Origin: Liolophura sinensis
Lineage: Eukaryota; Mollusca; Polyplacophora; Chitonida; Chitonidae
Assembly: GCF_032854445.1 (NCBI RefSeq)
Contig: NC_088296.1
Location: 19,829,853 to 19,893,852 of the forward strand
Length of the DNA stretch: 64,000 bases
Direction of reading: 5' to 3'
Positions 20,501-27,965 of this stretch are shown here, piece by piece; the stretch's first letter is position 1, and every line of letters begins with the position of its first letter. The translations under genes were made by a program, and so were the position numbers. A model generated the notes under the pieces. That model was not told the origin of the DNA. It did no database searches and was given only the letters and a program-made list of their open reading frames with translations.

Positions 20501-22059
20501 AGGCTTTTGCGGTCACTACGCTGCGCTAGCGCGCTAACCGACTGAGCCACGGAGGCCCCTGTAGGTAGAAATACAAGTGTATTTGACTTTATTGGATGTT
20601 AATGTTGTCAGCAGCACCAATAATCCCTACCACAGTATCAAATGTTTTAGATACTGACTCCTTTATTTGTTTATTTAACTGTTTAGTTTACCGCTGTAGT
20701 TGGATGGTCTTGAGGATATTGACGCGTGCCAGTCCCTCCATGGGACGTATTTATATCAAAACTGTATTTGCGTCATCAAATTCAAAATATTTCAGGTTAT
20801 TTCAGGTTAAATTACAAGTAAAAAAAAATTAAAATTCTTCTGGAGAATTTTGGTCCTCTTCTTCTCAGGGGCAAGCAAACCGTTCGCTTAAAGCGAAACT
20901 GCCTGAAATTATTATTCTAAAGTAAAAAGAAGCCCAAAGATTCTGCCAATTGGAAAATGCTCAAATAGACATATAGCTGTTCCCAAGAACTGTTCATTTA
21001 TGTTACGTCGGTCTGGATAAAGAGTGGAGGAGGTCGGTGTGCTTAGGATCAAACACTACGCACACCTCCTCACTCATAAAATCGATGCCAAGACATCAAA
21101 AATAAAAAAAGTGTGTACATTACGTCAACGATCTAATTTTCAACGATCTTTTCTTAAATTACATGTATCCTTGCCTTCACAATGACACAATACCCCCAGG
21201 CCCAAATTAAGTAAGACACAGAGCAAAGACCATTGGAATGTAAATTCCAATGAAAACAAAATTCAATTATCTTAAGAAGTTCTTGGATTAAACAAAATGC
21301 AGCTAAATACATGTTATGGAGTTAAGGCGGGCTCTGTGGGCCGGACAGATAATGTTGGATTGCAGTGATGTGAAACCTAGTTTGACGCTTATACTTTAAG
21401 CTTTGGATGACATTAGCTCTGAGCCTCTAATGCCTCCATATAAACAGCAAAAGAAAGCTATTCCAACAAGCTATGTACGGCATATATATATGGTCTTTGA
21501 TTTTTAATACTGGTTTGATATTTCTTTCGCCTTCCCCGTATCACTGAGAACTGTTGTCCTGTATTTGCAGACTTTATATAATAATTTAATGTAAGCGTTG
21601 AATGTTGTTTGGGAAACAGGAACGAGGTAAACTCAAAAAAAGTCGTTTTTTGTGAAATCAAAGTTTAAAACCTAAATATTTTGCGTCGTTTATGGATCAT
21701 GTGACTTTAAATGTGTCGTATTAGATACTACATCATAAATGACTCCAGGTTGCATTGTTTGCATGCAAAAATAAGTACTTGAAGAAATTTTCAGATTTTG
21801 ACTAAAGATAACATCTCAGTGGTTTGTAGAATCGGCTCCAAGTCTTCCGCTTGTTGACCATGAACGTTCATTGTGGCTGTGGTATACGAGAGTGTATTCT
21901 AACACTTAGATTTAGCTACCCACCTTCTACTGGAGGCTCTGCCAGCAGCTGTTTCTCACATCGGTACTGCGCCTCTAACAGCGACCGGTTCTGCAGGACC
22001 TGCGCCTCTTGCCTGTCCATGGCGAGGATGGATGGTATAGGGCTTCTACAAACTGTCGT
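3780..22059 (-). CDS. Class B (secretin-family) GPCR, PTH-receptor-like; 13 exons, 5' end missing
   Basis: Join on the minus strand of 21924-22059, 19831-19944, 16235-16347, 13184-13278, 10980-11148, 9528-9684, 8262-8322, 7901-7970, 7348-7433, 6586-6718, 5572-5613, 4636-4782 and 3780-4091: 1635 nt, 544 residues plus stop, no internal stop, all borders GT-AG, intron phases 1,1,0,2,0,1,2,0,2,0,0,0. The protein is a plasma-membrane peptide-hormone receptor: six-cysteine ectodomain (residues about 34-115), seven helices (about 130-390), and a long Ser/Arg-rich tail. The family signals mainly through Gs/cAMP. Exon sizes 61, 70, 133 and 42 nt are sizes I know from vertebrate class B genes. The PTH-receptor group is favoured by CEKQL, WDDIMCWP, PCPEYI..FN, QKYRKLAKFTLVLM and YAEMFSNAFQGFFV; another protostome class B type (PDF- or CRH-like) is not excluded. 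The start codon and signal peptide are not in these exons. Class B assignment is certain; subtype moderate. Confidence 0.96.
4300..4470. repeat. 32-bp minisatellite, 5 units
   Basis: Unit CACTAAATCTCTACATGTAT-ACTTGGTTTTAT; in the last receptor intron. Confidence 0.96.
4636..4782 (-). CDS. GPCR exon: helix 8 and proximal tail
   Basis: 147 nt, residues 393-441. Acceptor TTTTTTGTCAG, donor GTATGA. It begins VLLAVRRGWSRF, the family's helix 8 (V...(I/V)RR.W.R(W/F)), followed by a strongly basic stretch (ARQRSKRQ) ending KKDRGVQ. Both borders are phase 0, so skipping this exon would keep frame and shorten the tail. Confidence 0.92.
4949..5091 (-). repeat. SINE-A, 5'-truncated
   Basis: Central domain and 3' end without long tail, in the last receptor intron but one exon. 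Likely target duplication CGCGTCGTAAT (4938-4948) / CGCGCCGTAAT (5092-5102). Confidence 0.85.
5381..5548. repeat. Foldback/MITE-like element with long inverted arms
   Basis: The left arm starts CAGTCTGTAA and runs through ATTTCATCAC, GCTGTTTCGAT and GCAATCACT. The right arm is the same on the opposite strand, with about 15 extra bases inside. Arms are about 55-70 nt around a short AT-rich centre. No clear target-site duplication is visible. It lies in the intron after the 42-nt exon. Confidence 0.75.
5572..5613 (-). CDS. GPCR exon: end of TM7 (42 nt)
   Basis: 42 nt, 14 codons, GFFVSMFFCFLNEE. Acceptor ATCTATTTGCAG, donor GTGAGT. The 42-nt phase 0 exon after 'FQ' is typical of class B receptor genes. 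The usual Tyr in YCF is Phe (FFCF) and NGEV is NEEV here. A foldback repeat begins 24 bp past its donor. Confidence 0.95.
6586..6718 (-). CDS. GPCR exon: TM6 and third extracellular loop (133 nt)
   Basis: 133 nt, completing Arg 334 and running to residue 378. Acceptor TTTGTTCCAG, donor GTGAGC. It encodes KLAKFTLVLMLLFGVHFTIF, with the conserved KLAK, Thr and FGVH of class B TM6. The third extracellular loop SDSPDMVVPKL and the start of TM7 (YAEMFSNAFQ) follow. Confidence 0.96.
7348..7433 (-). CDS. GPCR exon: TM5 and third intracellular loop
   Basis: 86 nt, residues 306-333 plus two bases. Acceptor CTTCCACAG, donor GTAACA. It encodes VTFILFLIIIRALCSRL (end of TM5) and the cytoplasmic loop TMAERHVNQKY, joining in frame with RKLAKF of the next exon, as in PTH receptors (QQYRKLLKS). 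Confidence 0.94.
7901..7970 (-). CDS. GPCR exon: second extracellular loop and start of TM5 (70 nt)
   Basis: 70 nt, residues 282-305. Acceptor CTCCATTTCAG, donor GTAAGT. It encodes (H)CWTTYQQRIFYWLFNGPI followed by FASVI. The CW pair in the second extracellular loop is the class B hallmark; its Cys pairs with the TM3 Cys. 'GPI' followed by a small-residue stretch is the usual TM5 entry. Confidence 0.95.
8262..8322 (-). CDS. GPCR exon: rest of TM4 (61 nt)
   Basis: 61 nt encoding TFPLVYLIPWILVRIFLDDL plus two bases of the next codon. Acceptor TTTTTTCAG, donor GTAAGT. The length equals the 61-nt TM4 exon of vertebrate class B genes. An internal GTAAGG (8282-8287) could act as an earlier donor giving a 35-nt exon, but that would throw the following exon out of frame, so the distal donor was chosen. 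Confidence 0.92.
8458..8552 (-). repeat. SINE-A, diverged 3' fragment
   Basis: ATTTGATTGGTGTTTTGGGC … CGGCGGCCACCGTTATGGTG; many substitutions, so an old copy. Confidence 0.75.
9528..9684 (-). CDS. GPCR exon: TM3, second intracellular loop, start of TM4
   Basis: 157 nt, residues 210-261 plus one base. Acceptor TTTGTCACACAG, donor GTAAGG. It begins HWQCKLFITIWMYS, with the TM3 cysteine of the conserved disulfide, and includes WILVEGFYLTNLV (class B signature VEGLYL, here with Phe for Leu). It then encodes the loop HRTLSTDRRG and the first part of TM4 (YYILFGW). Its first 44 nt and its acceptor recur as degraded copies in the adjacent intron array. Confidence 0.95.
9641..10330. repeat. 136-bp tandem array containing copies of the TM3 exon border
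   Basis: Period 136 bp (for example TTTACAGTGCTTTACCTCGA recurring at about 9907 and 10043), built from two related halves of about 68 bp. The first unit is functional exon sequence; the later ones are degraded. About 4-5 units, the last ones very divergent. Confidence 0.88.
10980..11148 (-). CDS. GPCR exon: TM2 and first extracellular loop
   Basis: 169 nt, completing Arg 153 and running to residue 209. Acceptor CTTTCCTTTTAG, donor GTGAGT. It encodes SKINRLHVNLFMSLTLKAI (TM2, with the conserved His of the class B polar core) and a long first extracellular loop ending IFIEEGT. The usual cytoplasmic Arg four residues before that His is Ile here. An 80-codon open frame on the plus strand over the same bases (10956-11237) is its shadow. 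Confidence 0.94.
11266..11325 (+). repeat. SINE-A, short 3' remnant
   Basis: CTGAAATATTCTTCCAGACG … CAGTCAAATAAATAAACAAA, matching only the last 60 bp of the element. Confidence 0.6.
11646..11881 (-). repeat. SINE-A, nearly full length including tRNA-like head
   Basis: Runs from (AAAT)n tail through the central domain to GCTGCGCTTGCGCGCC of the head. Target duplication GGAATATGTAT (11635-11645) / GGAATGTGTAT (11882-11892). Confidence 0.93.
12018..12187. repeat. Tandem duplication, about 94-bp unit, two copies
   Basis: GCGCCAAGAATATGGAAGGA … CTACACGAGGCCACGCC … TCCGTGATTG occurs twice in succession with a few substitutions. Confidence 0.9.
12599..12755 (+). repeat. SINE-A, 5'-truncated, perfect 13-bp target-site duplication
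   Basis: TAAAATTAGCGGT stands at 12586-12598 and again at 12756-12768. Insert starts in the middle of the element (CTCCGGCCGTACGTGGG) and ends (AAAT)n. Confidence 0.96.
13184..13278 (-). CDS. GPCR exon: TM1
   Basis: 95 nt, residues 122-152 plus two bases. Acceptor CTTCTGGTTTCAG, donor GTAAAT. It encodes the linker THMPKIRLM and helix 1 (YKIGYGISLTTLFIAVLI), matching the class B TM1 pattern in which GYS(I/V)SL follows a short juxtamembrane linker. A 61-bp minisatellite starts exactly at the acceptor (13279 upward). Confidence 0.95.
13279..14110. repeat. 61-bp minisatellite abutting the TM1 exon, about 13 units
   Basis: Units of the type GAAACCAGAAGGGATACAGT-GTTTAAAGAGG-…-GATGCATTGGTTACTGAG, period about 61-62 bp, fairly uniform in the middle and decaying towards 14.1 kb. 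The first unit is the intron side of the TM1 acceptor itself. Confidence 0.93.
14343..14588 (+). repeat. SINE-A with perfect 13-bp target-site duplication
   Basis: AATCTACTCAAGG at 14330-14342 and 14589-14601. Contains the B-box region GAGTTCAAGTCC but lacks the first part of the head; long (AAAT)n tail. Confidence 0.96.
14915..15070 (+). repeat. SINE-A, 5'-truncated, older copy
   Basis: Target duplication TATAAATTGAAAT (14902-14914) / TATAAATCGAAAT (15071-15083), one mismatch. Confidence 0.9.
16063..16104. repeat. 42-nt near-perfect hairpin
   Basis: TACGACTTAATT / AATTAAGTCGTA outer stem (12 bp), one A-A mismatch, inner stem GTATAA / TTATAC, loop GAAT. About 130 nt after the donor of the exon ending at 16235. 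Confidence 0.9.
16235..16347 (-). CDS. GPCR exon: ectodomain cysteines 5-6
   Basis: 113 nt, completing the split Glu codon at residue 84 and running to residue 121. Acceptor TTTATTACAG, donor GTTAGT. It reads EFAVKECLSNGTWYHRP and then FTNYSRCPLG: the fifth and sixth conserved cysteines, the conserved NGTW, and two N-glycosylation sites (NGT, NYS). This closes the hormone-binding domain. Confidence 0.95.
17976..18029. repeat. Perfect 17-bp inverted repeat, 20-bp spacer
   Basis: GTGTACACGTACGTGTA at 17976-17992 and its exact reverse complement at 18013-18029. Each arm is itself nearly palindromic around ACGTACGT. In a receptor intron. Confidence 0.95.
18420..18671 (+). repeat. REP-D copy
   Basis: Reads GACAACACAGCATTTTGAGT … ATTTACATGAACATTTAGAA … CTGAGGTAAACTGACAAGAG … CACCGGTTACAAGTGACC. 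Used here as the reference for the family. Confidence 0.8.
18672..19420. repeat. 48-bp minisatellite, about 15 units
   Basis: Unit CTGTACGTCTATCACACTGT-(G/C)GTCGCTG(C/A)TCTGGCCTTACT-CTCTATG, 48 bp, so open in frame (16 codons). It grows directly out of the end of a REP-D copy, whose own end reads CACTGTCGTCGCTGCTCTG. Confidence 0.95.
19831..19944 (-). CDS. GPCR exon: ectodomain cysteines 2-4
   Basis: 114 nt, residues 46-83. Acceptor AAATCAG, donor GTAAGT. It reads GDYCPGTWDDIMCWPTTP and ends QPCPEYISNFNTA. It carries the second, third and fourth conserved cysteines, the conserved Trp-Asp pair of the hormone-receptor domain, and the CWP and PCP motifs. The spacing from CWP to PCPEYI..FN is that of PTH receptors. 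Both borders are phase 1. Confidence 0.95.
20292..20559 (-). repeat. SINE-A, full length (reference copy)
   Basis: Minus-strand sense: GGGGCCTCCGTGGCTCAGTC (A box TGGCTCAGTCGG) … GAGTTCAAGACC (B box) … central domain … GTACGGCGTAAAACAACAAT and an A-only tail. Target duplication TGTAGGAAGAAAT (20279-20291) / TGTAGGTAGAAAT (20560-20572). The A and B boxes show a tRNA-derived head, transcribed by RNA polymerase III when active. Confidence 0.96.
21924..22059 (-). CDS. GPCR exon: start of ectodomain, first cysteine
   Basis: 136 nt, residues 1-45 plus one base of the fragment. Acceptor CTTTGCAG, donor GTGGGT. It contains the amphipathic ectodomain helix LLEAQYRCEKQLL with the first conserved cysteine, and an N-glycosylation site NRS just before it. 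The fragment starts in phase 0 with Thr-Thr-Val-Cys; there is no convincing signal peptide before the helix, so at least one further 5' exon must exist. The extra Cys at residue 4 is outside the six-cysteine pattern. Confidence 0.88.
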
Positions 22060-25000
22060 CTGCAAAGAAAGCCAAGGAATATATAGGACAGATGATGGGA
22101 AAAAATAATTGAATTATTTCATGGTTTTTGGACGCAATATTCAAGATTTCGTCACTTACACGGCAGCGGTGGGAGGTTATTAGGTGAAAGAATCCTGAGT
22201 GTCAGGATAAAACCCCTTACTTTGATAATATGATGATGAGCTTTTCTTCGTTTGACGTACGCCTACAGACATTCATACCACAGTGGTGGGCGAGGAGATG
22301 TCCCCAGCAACACAGCCAGCCTCACGAGCCTTGACAACTGTTTGGTATCATCAAGACTGGATTCTATAAATCCTCCTGCTAAGGCTGATATGTAGAGTAA
22401 TAAGTACCCTAATTCATCAATCCTTTCAAATATGAAAGAGCAACTTTCAGTGCAATTTATGTAGAATTTAAAGTTGATTTTCCGGGCTTCCTGAAAAGCG
22501 TAATTTTATCAGTTACAATAAACACCTTGGGTACGTTAGGTAGCACTGCAACGCGATGTCAGCCCAGTGAAACCCCTAGGCTCGCATTCTGGTGTTCTCA
22601 AAACTGGCAGCGTTTTGGAGGAATTGGATAAGGAAATTTACAACATGTCCGCGGAGAATAGATTTATTAGAAAATGGGATCAATTTGTCAGACCATAAAA
22701 AACACAAAGGTGTAATAAAAGAACGTCGGTACTGGTCAAGGATGAAAGGAGGCGGTGGCAATAGATGTAGTTTTCTGTCAAACGCTCTTATTTCCATCAC
22801 GTATTTGAGCACAGAGCATATGCGAATAATAACATTTTGTGGCACTTATTAACGGAATACAATTCGGCAAGCGATTTTTAGCTGAAGAATTTCTTTGATC
22901 CACACCATGACTGACGACCAAGGCTCGGATGGTTGCTACCTCAAAACGCTCCATTCTGTCTTTCTTTACTGAGACTTCTCCAATAATTAGGTATCTTGTC
23001 CACCAGCTATGGCCTTGTCGACGTTGATTTCAGTGCTAAAAGTGTCACTCAAGGATATTCAGTTTGGTATACAGGTCGCACATTTGAAACTATCCATCAG
23101 TTAAAGTGCTTTCTTTTTAGTCTGTAGGATACGCTAATCGTGGATTTAACCCTCTCAAGGACAGGGAATTTTCAAGATATCTTTGCTTCCATTGTTCTCG
23201 AAGTTTTTCTCTCGTATATACTTACCTCACAACTCGCTAAAAATTTATTCCGGGAAATCCAATTTTTACCAAGTATAAAACTGACCGACGTCGCAAAGGT
23301 GAATAGTTCGTGGATATAGCGTCAAAAAATAAAATTCGAAATATTAACTATACAGTACTCCCTGGGAGCCACTCTCCATCCGAGTTAAATGTGCATATTC
23401 CGGCGCAACAGGCTCAGAAAAAATACGCTGTATTTTACTCCTATCAGTCTACAGTTATGAATCTTTTGAAAAAGTCATACCATATAACTGTTTTCGTAAA
23501 ATTACAGGCTAAAAAGACAAAGAAACAAAGGCAGAAATATGACTTTCATGGCGAAGGTAATAAAAGTTTACCTTAAAAATATTTTCTAAGGATGGATCCT
23601 AAAGTTCATATAAACTCATAAAGCTGTCATAAAACATCATTTGTTGATATGTGTAGCCTGTCTTCCCCCCAAACACATTTCGATAACAAAACAACTTAGC
23701 AGAGACGCAGGATTTCCTCTCAAAAGTTTTCTTGGGCCATTCATTTCTCCACAATGCAATTGCCATTTGTGCGTGTATATGTTGCATTATTAAGCACATT
23801 GCTTGTTCCCTGTTGCTTTAAATTAGTGCCCAGCTCACGTCATGCCCGGGATGTCTCATGACAAAAAAGTCGGTGATCGATTTTACCAATAGATTGTGCC
23901 ATGCCTTTTTTTCCGGCCGCGTGAAGTTGTCAACAGCGTCGTTTGTCAACCGTAATCCCTTTTGGCCGAGGTCTCTGAGTTTCCCGGCTTCTTGCCCTAG
24001 ACGGTGCTAAAGTTTCCGGAACTAAGTCGGTTATGGTGTAAATTATTCATTGCAATTCTGCTTTTAACAACATTATGATTTACGTGAACCGGAAGGTGAC
24101 ATTGATTAGAGATGAGAACAACCTCAATTCGCGTGTAGATAAAGCAGATGTGGAGATATGTCACTCTTATTAAGCAATGTGTGACACAAAGGGTCTGTGT
24201 TTGTAATTCACGATGCGCTGGATGTATTGTTAAATTAATCAATGCTTATAACCAGAAATGATGAAGATGACATCTTCATAAAAACAGATATCATCTTGAT
24301 GCTCGTTGTGAGGCCAGTAATACAGAAGCCTCCAACGTAGAGGGTAAAATCAGAGCATCGAACTACCACGAGTATTAATCGCGAAATCCGGCTTCTTGTC
24401 AGTTTACGTTTGTCAGTATTTCATTTCGACTGTTCACACGTGTATGCTAAGATAGTAGCAATGCACGATGACTTAAGCTGAATTAGGTTCCCTAGCAATA
24501 AAGCACACGATTAACGCTTTCCACAATGTCAGCATCATGGTAACAAATCACACGTTTGAAAAAACTGTATTCCCATATCTTTTTTGTCAACGAACCAATC
24601 CTACTCTCAAGCGAACGTTGTTCACGTTATTCATTGCAATCGTCTTCAGTTCATCTTTCTTCCCATCTGTTTTTCATGCATCGTTAATCAGATGTTCAAT
24701 TTATTCATGGCTTAATTCCAAGCTTGGGCCCCCAACTATTTTATAAAGTCTTTAATAGATTTTCCTTGGTTTTGCTAGAAGTTTCATCATATCTTCGAAA
24801 TTATTATACCACTAAAATTCGACGATTCCATGATTTGCGGGGGAATTGTAGTGTAAAAGGTGTTAAGTATTCGTACAGACTGTGATTAATGCCCTGTTGT
24901 TTGTTTAAACATAATGGTCTCAAGTCTGTAGTCATCGTGTAATAATAAATAACAAAGCTACACACAAAGCTTGGCTGTCTACCTAGTTTCTAAAACAACC

Positions 25001-25234
25001 CAAAAGGAATCTACAGTTTCTCTTGCGATCTGATATCATAAGGTGTGTTAAAAAGGTGACGAAAGGCTTACACATCCACACATACAGTGACTAACTCACA
25101 AATATCTAAGAAATAAATAAATAAATAAATAAATATACTTCGTGCCTTTCAAGACCTTTTTGAACAATGTTTGAATATTTTAAGTGATTCTTGATAACTG
25201 ACGTCTAGCATGTTATAACTGCCATCTTTGAATA
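22060..25234. other. No gene recognised; upstream receptor intron or intergenic
   Basis: If the missing 5' exon lies in the window, this begins the first visible intron. Overlapping open frames on both strands at 22576-22852 show no domain. One splice-like open stretch (23226-23280) is discussed under rejected items. Confidence 0.6.
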
Positions 25235-25445
25235 CTTTACTCACCTAATTCTATTTAAGCCATGGTGATGAGAGAAGGGTGATTTCGCTACCATTTATGC
25301 ATTTACATGAACAATTACAATAAAACCCTGACTGAGGTAAACTGACAAGAGGGCGGATTTCACTGGTTACGTGTGACTTTTTGCCAAATATCACACTGTG
25401 ATCATACTCCGGTTTTACTTTATATGCTGTAGCCGCTTTTGTTTT
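25235..25445 (+). repeat. REP-D copy
   Basis: ATTTACATGAACAATTACAA … CTGACTGAGGTAAACTGACA … TCACTGGTTACGTGTGAC … TACTTTATATGCTGTAG. Confidence 0.8.
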
Positions 25446-26284
25446 GACCACGTTATGGTCCACAGCCATAATGGCAAAGTCTTGACCGATATGTCTACAC
25501 ATTGGCACATTTCTACTCACTCTTATTTATTGCACTCTCTCTTGGGGGCTACAAATTGGCATAATACAGACGCCAGTTTTGCTCTGTATGTATTGAATAC
25601 GGCTAACTCATCATCCGAACAACAACATCCTCTACCATTTACAAGCGAATCAAATAGGACTATTAATGAGAAGTCAAATTGGTTTTATTATAGATGTCAT
25701 CTTCCCACAAGCGCTCGACATTAAATGGTACTGGGGCAAAGGAAGTTGGTTTACATACTGGGCGACTGAGCGTTAAGCAAAGAGGTAGCCATTTCTAGTT
25801 GAAGGTCCATCTAATAATGTTTAAATGGGATGAGCACGTTGAGACCATAGATTAACCCGATGTGATGATAGGAGATCTTCGACGGGCATTTCCTCGACCC
25901 TCCCTGGCGCCAAAAATTCTCGGTCGTATGCTGGTCCATAAAGATCGCTCTTACTACACAGAGGATAAAAATCTCCAGGGACAAGTCAAGGAAATCAGTC
26001 TGCCAAACTACATCCCCTTTGTGCCTGTCAACCGCTATTCTGAATTAGGGATATTTGTGCCCGTCCTCGTTAATAACTTCTTGCCACTTGTCCCGAATCA
26101 CTCCGCGATGATAATATAGTCCAGAGGGACATCTCGGTCCAGCAGACAGATGAGGAGGTCAGTGACCAGTAATTATAGTGTAATTGCTCCGGAGGAAGAA
26201 TGGATGAATATGGCTTAAAGCCATCTAGGCAAAACACTGCAGTCATGACGTCGCGATATTCAGAAAAACAACAAAAGATTGGAC

Positions 26285-26500
26285 AGCATGGACAGTAAAA
26301 CCAGAGAAGCGACAACAGTGTTATAGTTCGCAATTATAAATACGTAACCGGTGAAGTTTACCTTGCTAGTTAGTGTTTTGTTCTTTCTGTTAATATACAT
26401 GTACGTGTTGAAAAGACAGCCACCCACACTTCTCCTACACCCACGGCTAAAACTGAATAAAGTAAAAACTCGGTCGTGTTAATTGCAACATATTCAAAGT
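26285..26500 (-). repeat. REP-D copy
   Basis: Opposite orientation: AGTAAAACCAGAGAAGCGAC, CGTAACCGGTGAAGTTTACC, then the TGTTAATTGCAA part further on. Confidence 0.7.
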
Positions 26501-27284
26501 CAGGTGTGTGGAACTGTTCACAATATGTTGATTTTCATTAAATTCAATACATACTCAACACTGCGATAAGTAATTTTATATTGCTTTCTCTCAGTATAAA
26601 ATAATGTCTTAACTCAGCAATTAGGGTAAGTATTCATATCAATTGCGGCTTCAGCTTCCACTAGAATTTCACATTTTAGGGCAATAATCTAGGAACTAAA
26701 ACTGACTCATCGGTAACCACAGTTCAAGCTCTTCGTGATGCCAACGGTGGACACACTCAACACTGAGTGCTGTGAACTGTGACTACCGACCACTCTATCT
26801 TTGTGATGTGACGATTGAATCTCTAACACATTTCTTCTCCATTTCCGAAAAATTGTGAAGAACAGCGAACTTTGACGAACTTTAAAAAGGCAACGTTTGT
26901 GAAAACTTGCGCCTGATAGCAAAACTCGTTGATATGGATAATAATGTTAATAACAATATTTTCTGTTTTTCTCACATGCATAAATTAAAATAGTCAAGAT
27001 GTTAAGCTGTTAAATCATAATACATTTAATAACGTAAGTAAAAAAAAATGATAGGAAATTAGCTCCAGCGATCAAACGAAAACATTTGCCAAAGGCACAA
27101 AAACCGCGCTGTGATTATTACATGAATATCATATTGGCAGTGATGTTTTTTTTGTTCCCACTCTGATCAAATTGCTTCATTTTTACGTTCAAAGAAAGCA
27201 ACAGCTGTTCTATACAACAAGTTGATTTTTTTCGTCTAAATTCGGGAATAGTTTTGTACATGAAATTCGGTAAAATGAATCTCT

Positions 27285-27965
27285 GGGCCCGCTTGCACAA
27301 AGAGTTTGTAGTTATAATTGATTGTAGACGCTACAAATGAGTTTACAATTGATTGTAAAAATAAGTTGCACCGCTCACACAAAGGAATTCTAAGGCATAT
27401 GATACATTTGTCTCGTACATAAAAGTGGCCTGTGTAAATGCACAATGTACCGATCAGGAGCTTTTCTTTGCCTTCATTTTCAAAAGAGTTCTACATCATA
27501 ATGGGCGCAATGACCCCAGGAGCTTCCCACCAATGGTCGTGAGTTTCCCTCGGGCTCGCACCATAATGCTGGCCAGAGTCGTATAAGAGAAACAGTCTTG
27601 AGTGCGGCGTAAAACACCAATCAAATAAATAAATAAATAAATAAATTAAAAAAATAAATAAAAATAAATAAATACATCATAATTATTCAGTAACTAACAA
27701 TAACATGTGAAGAAATGCTCTAAACATCTTTTTTCAGACTTTGCACATACTTGCAAACCAAATCAAAAAGTACCAAGTAACAGTCCACCCACTGCAAGTA
27801 TTTGTACATAACGTTGTATTTGGGGTGTTCGTAAATATTTACAACAGAGCCGACCCGATTGTAATTTCTGATTGTAAGTTTACTATGGTAGTTCATGATC
27901 CCTTCGTGAAATAGGGTGTGGATCGTAAGCTATGGCTACGATCGAGATCTTAGTGATTTACAATC
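27285..27965. repeat. REP-E copy 1, interrupted by a SINE-A
   Basis: About 510 bp of family sequence split by the SINE at 27503-27672. It contains repeated TTACAATCAATTGTAAA-like palindromic motifs at its low end and TTTACAATCA at its high end. The reverse complement matches 49000-49480 closely (for example TGATGTAGAACTCTTTT, AACTTATTTTTACAA, AATCGGGTC). Confidence 0.85.
27503..27672 (+). repeat. SINE-A, 5'-truncated, inserted in REP-E
   Basis: Perfect target duplication TACATCATAAT at 27492-27502 and 27673-27683. The uninterrupted site is visible in REP-E copy 2 (49260s). Confidence 0.95.

Noticed and set aside
20292..20559. tRNA gene at the SINE-A head, and likewise at the SINE-B heads
   Set aside because: A and B boxes are present but the sequence cannot close a cloverleaf acceptor stem and continues into SINE body with target duplications outside.
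23226..23280. Splice-like open stretch on the minus strand (GTAAGT donor, CAG acceptor)
   Set aside because: Open frame does not fit the phase of the next receptor exon, and the residues show no recognisable pattern.
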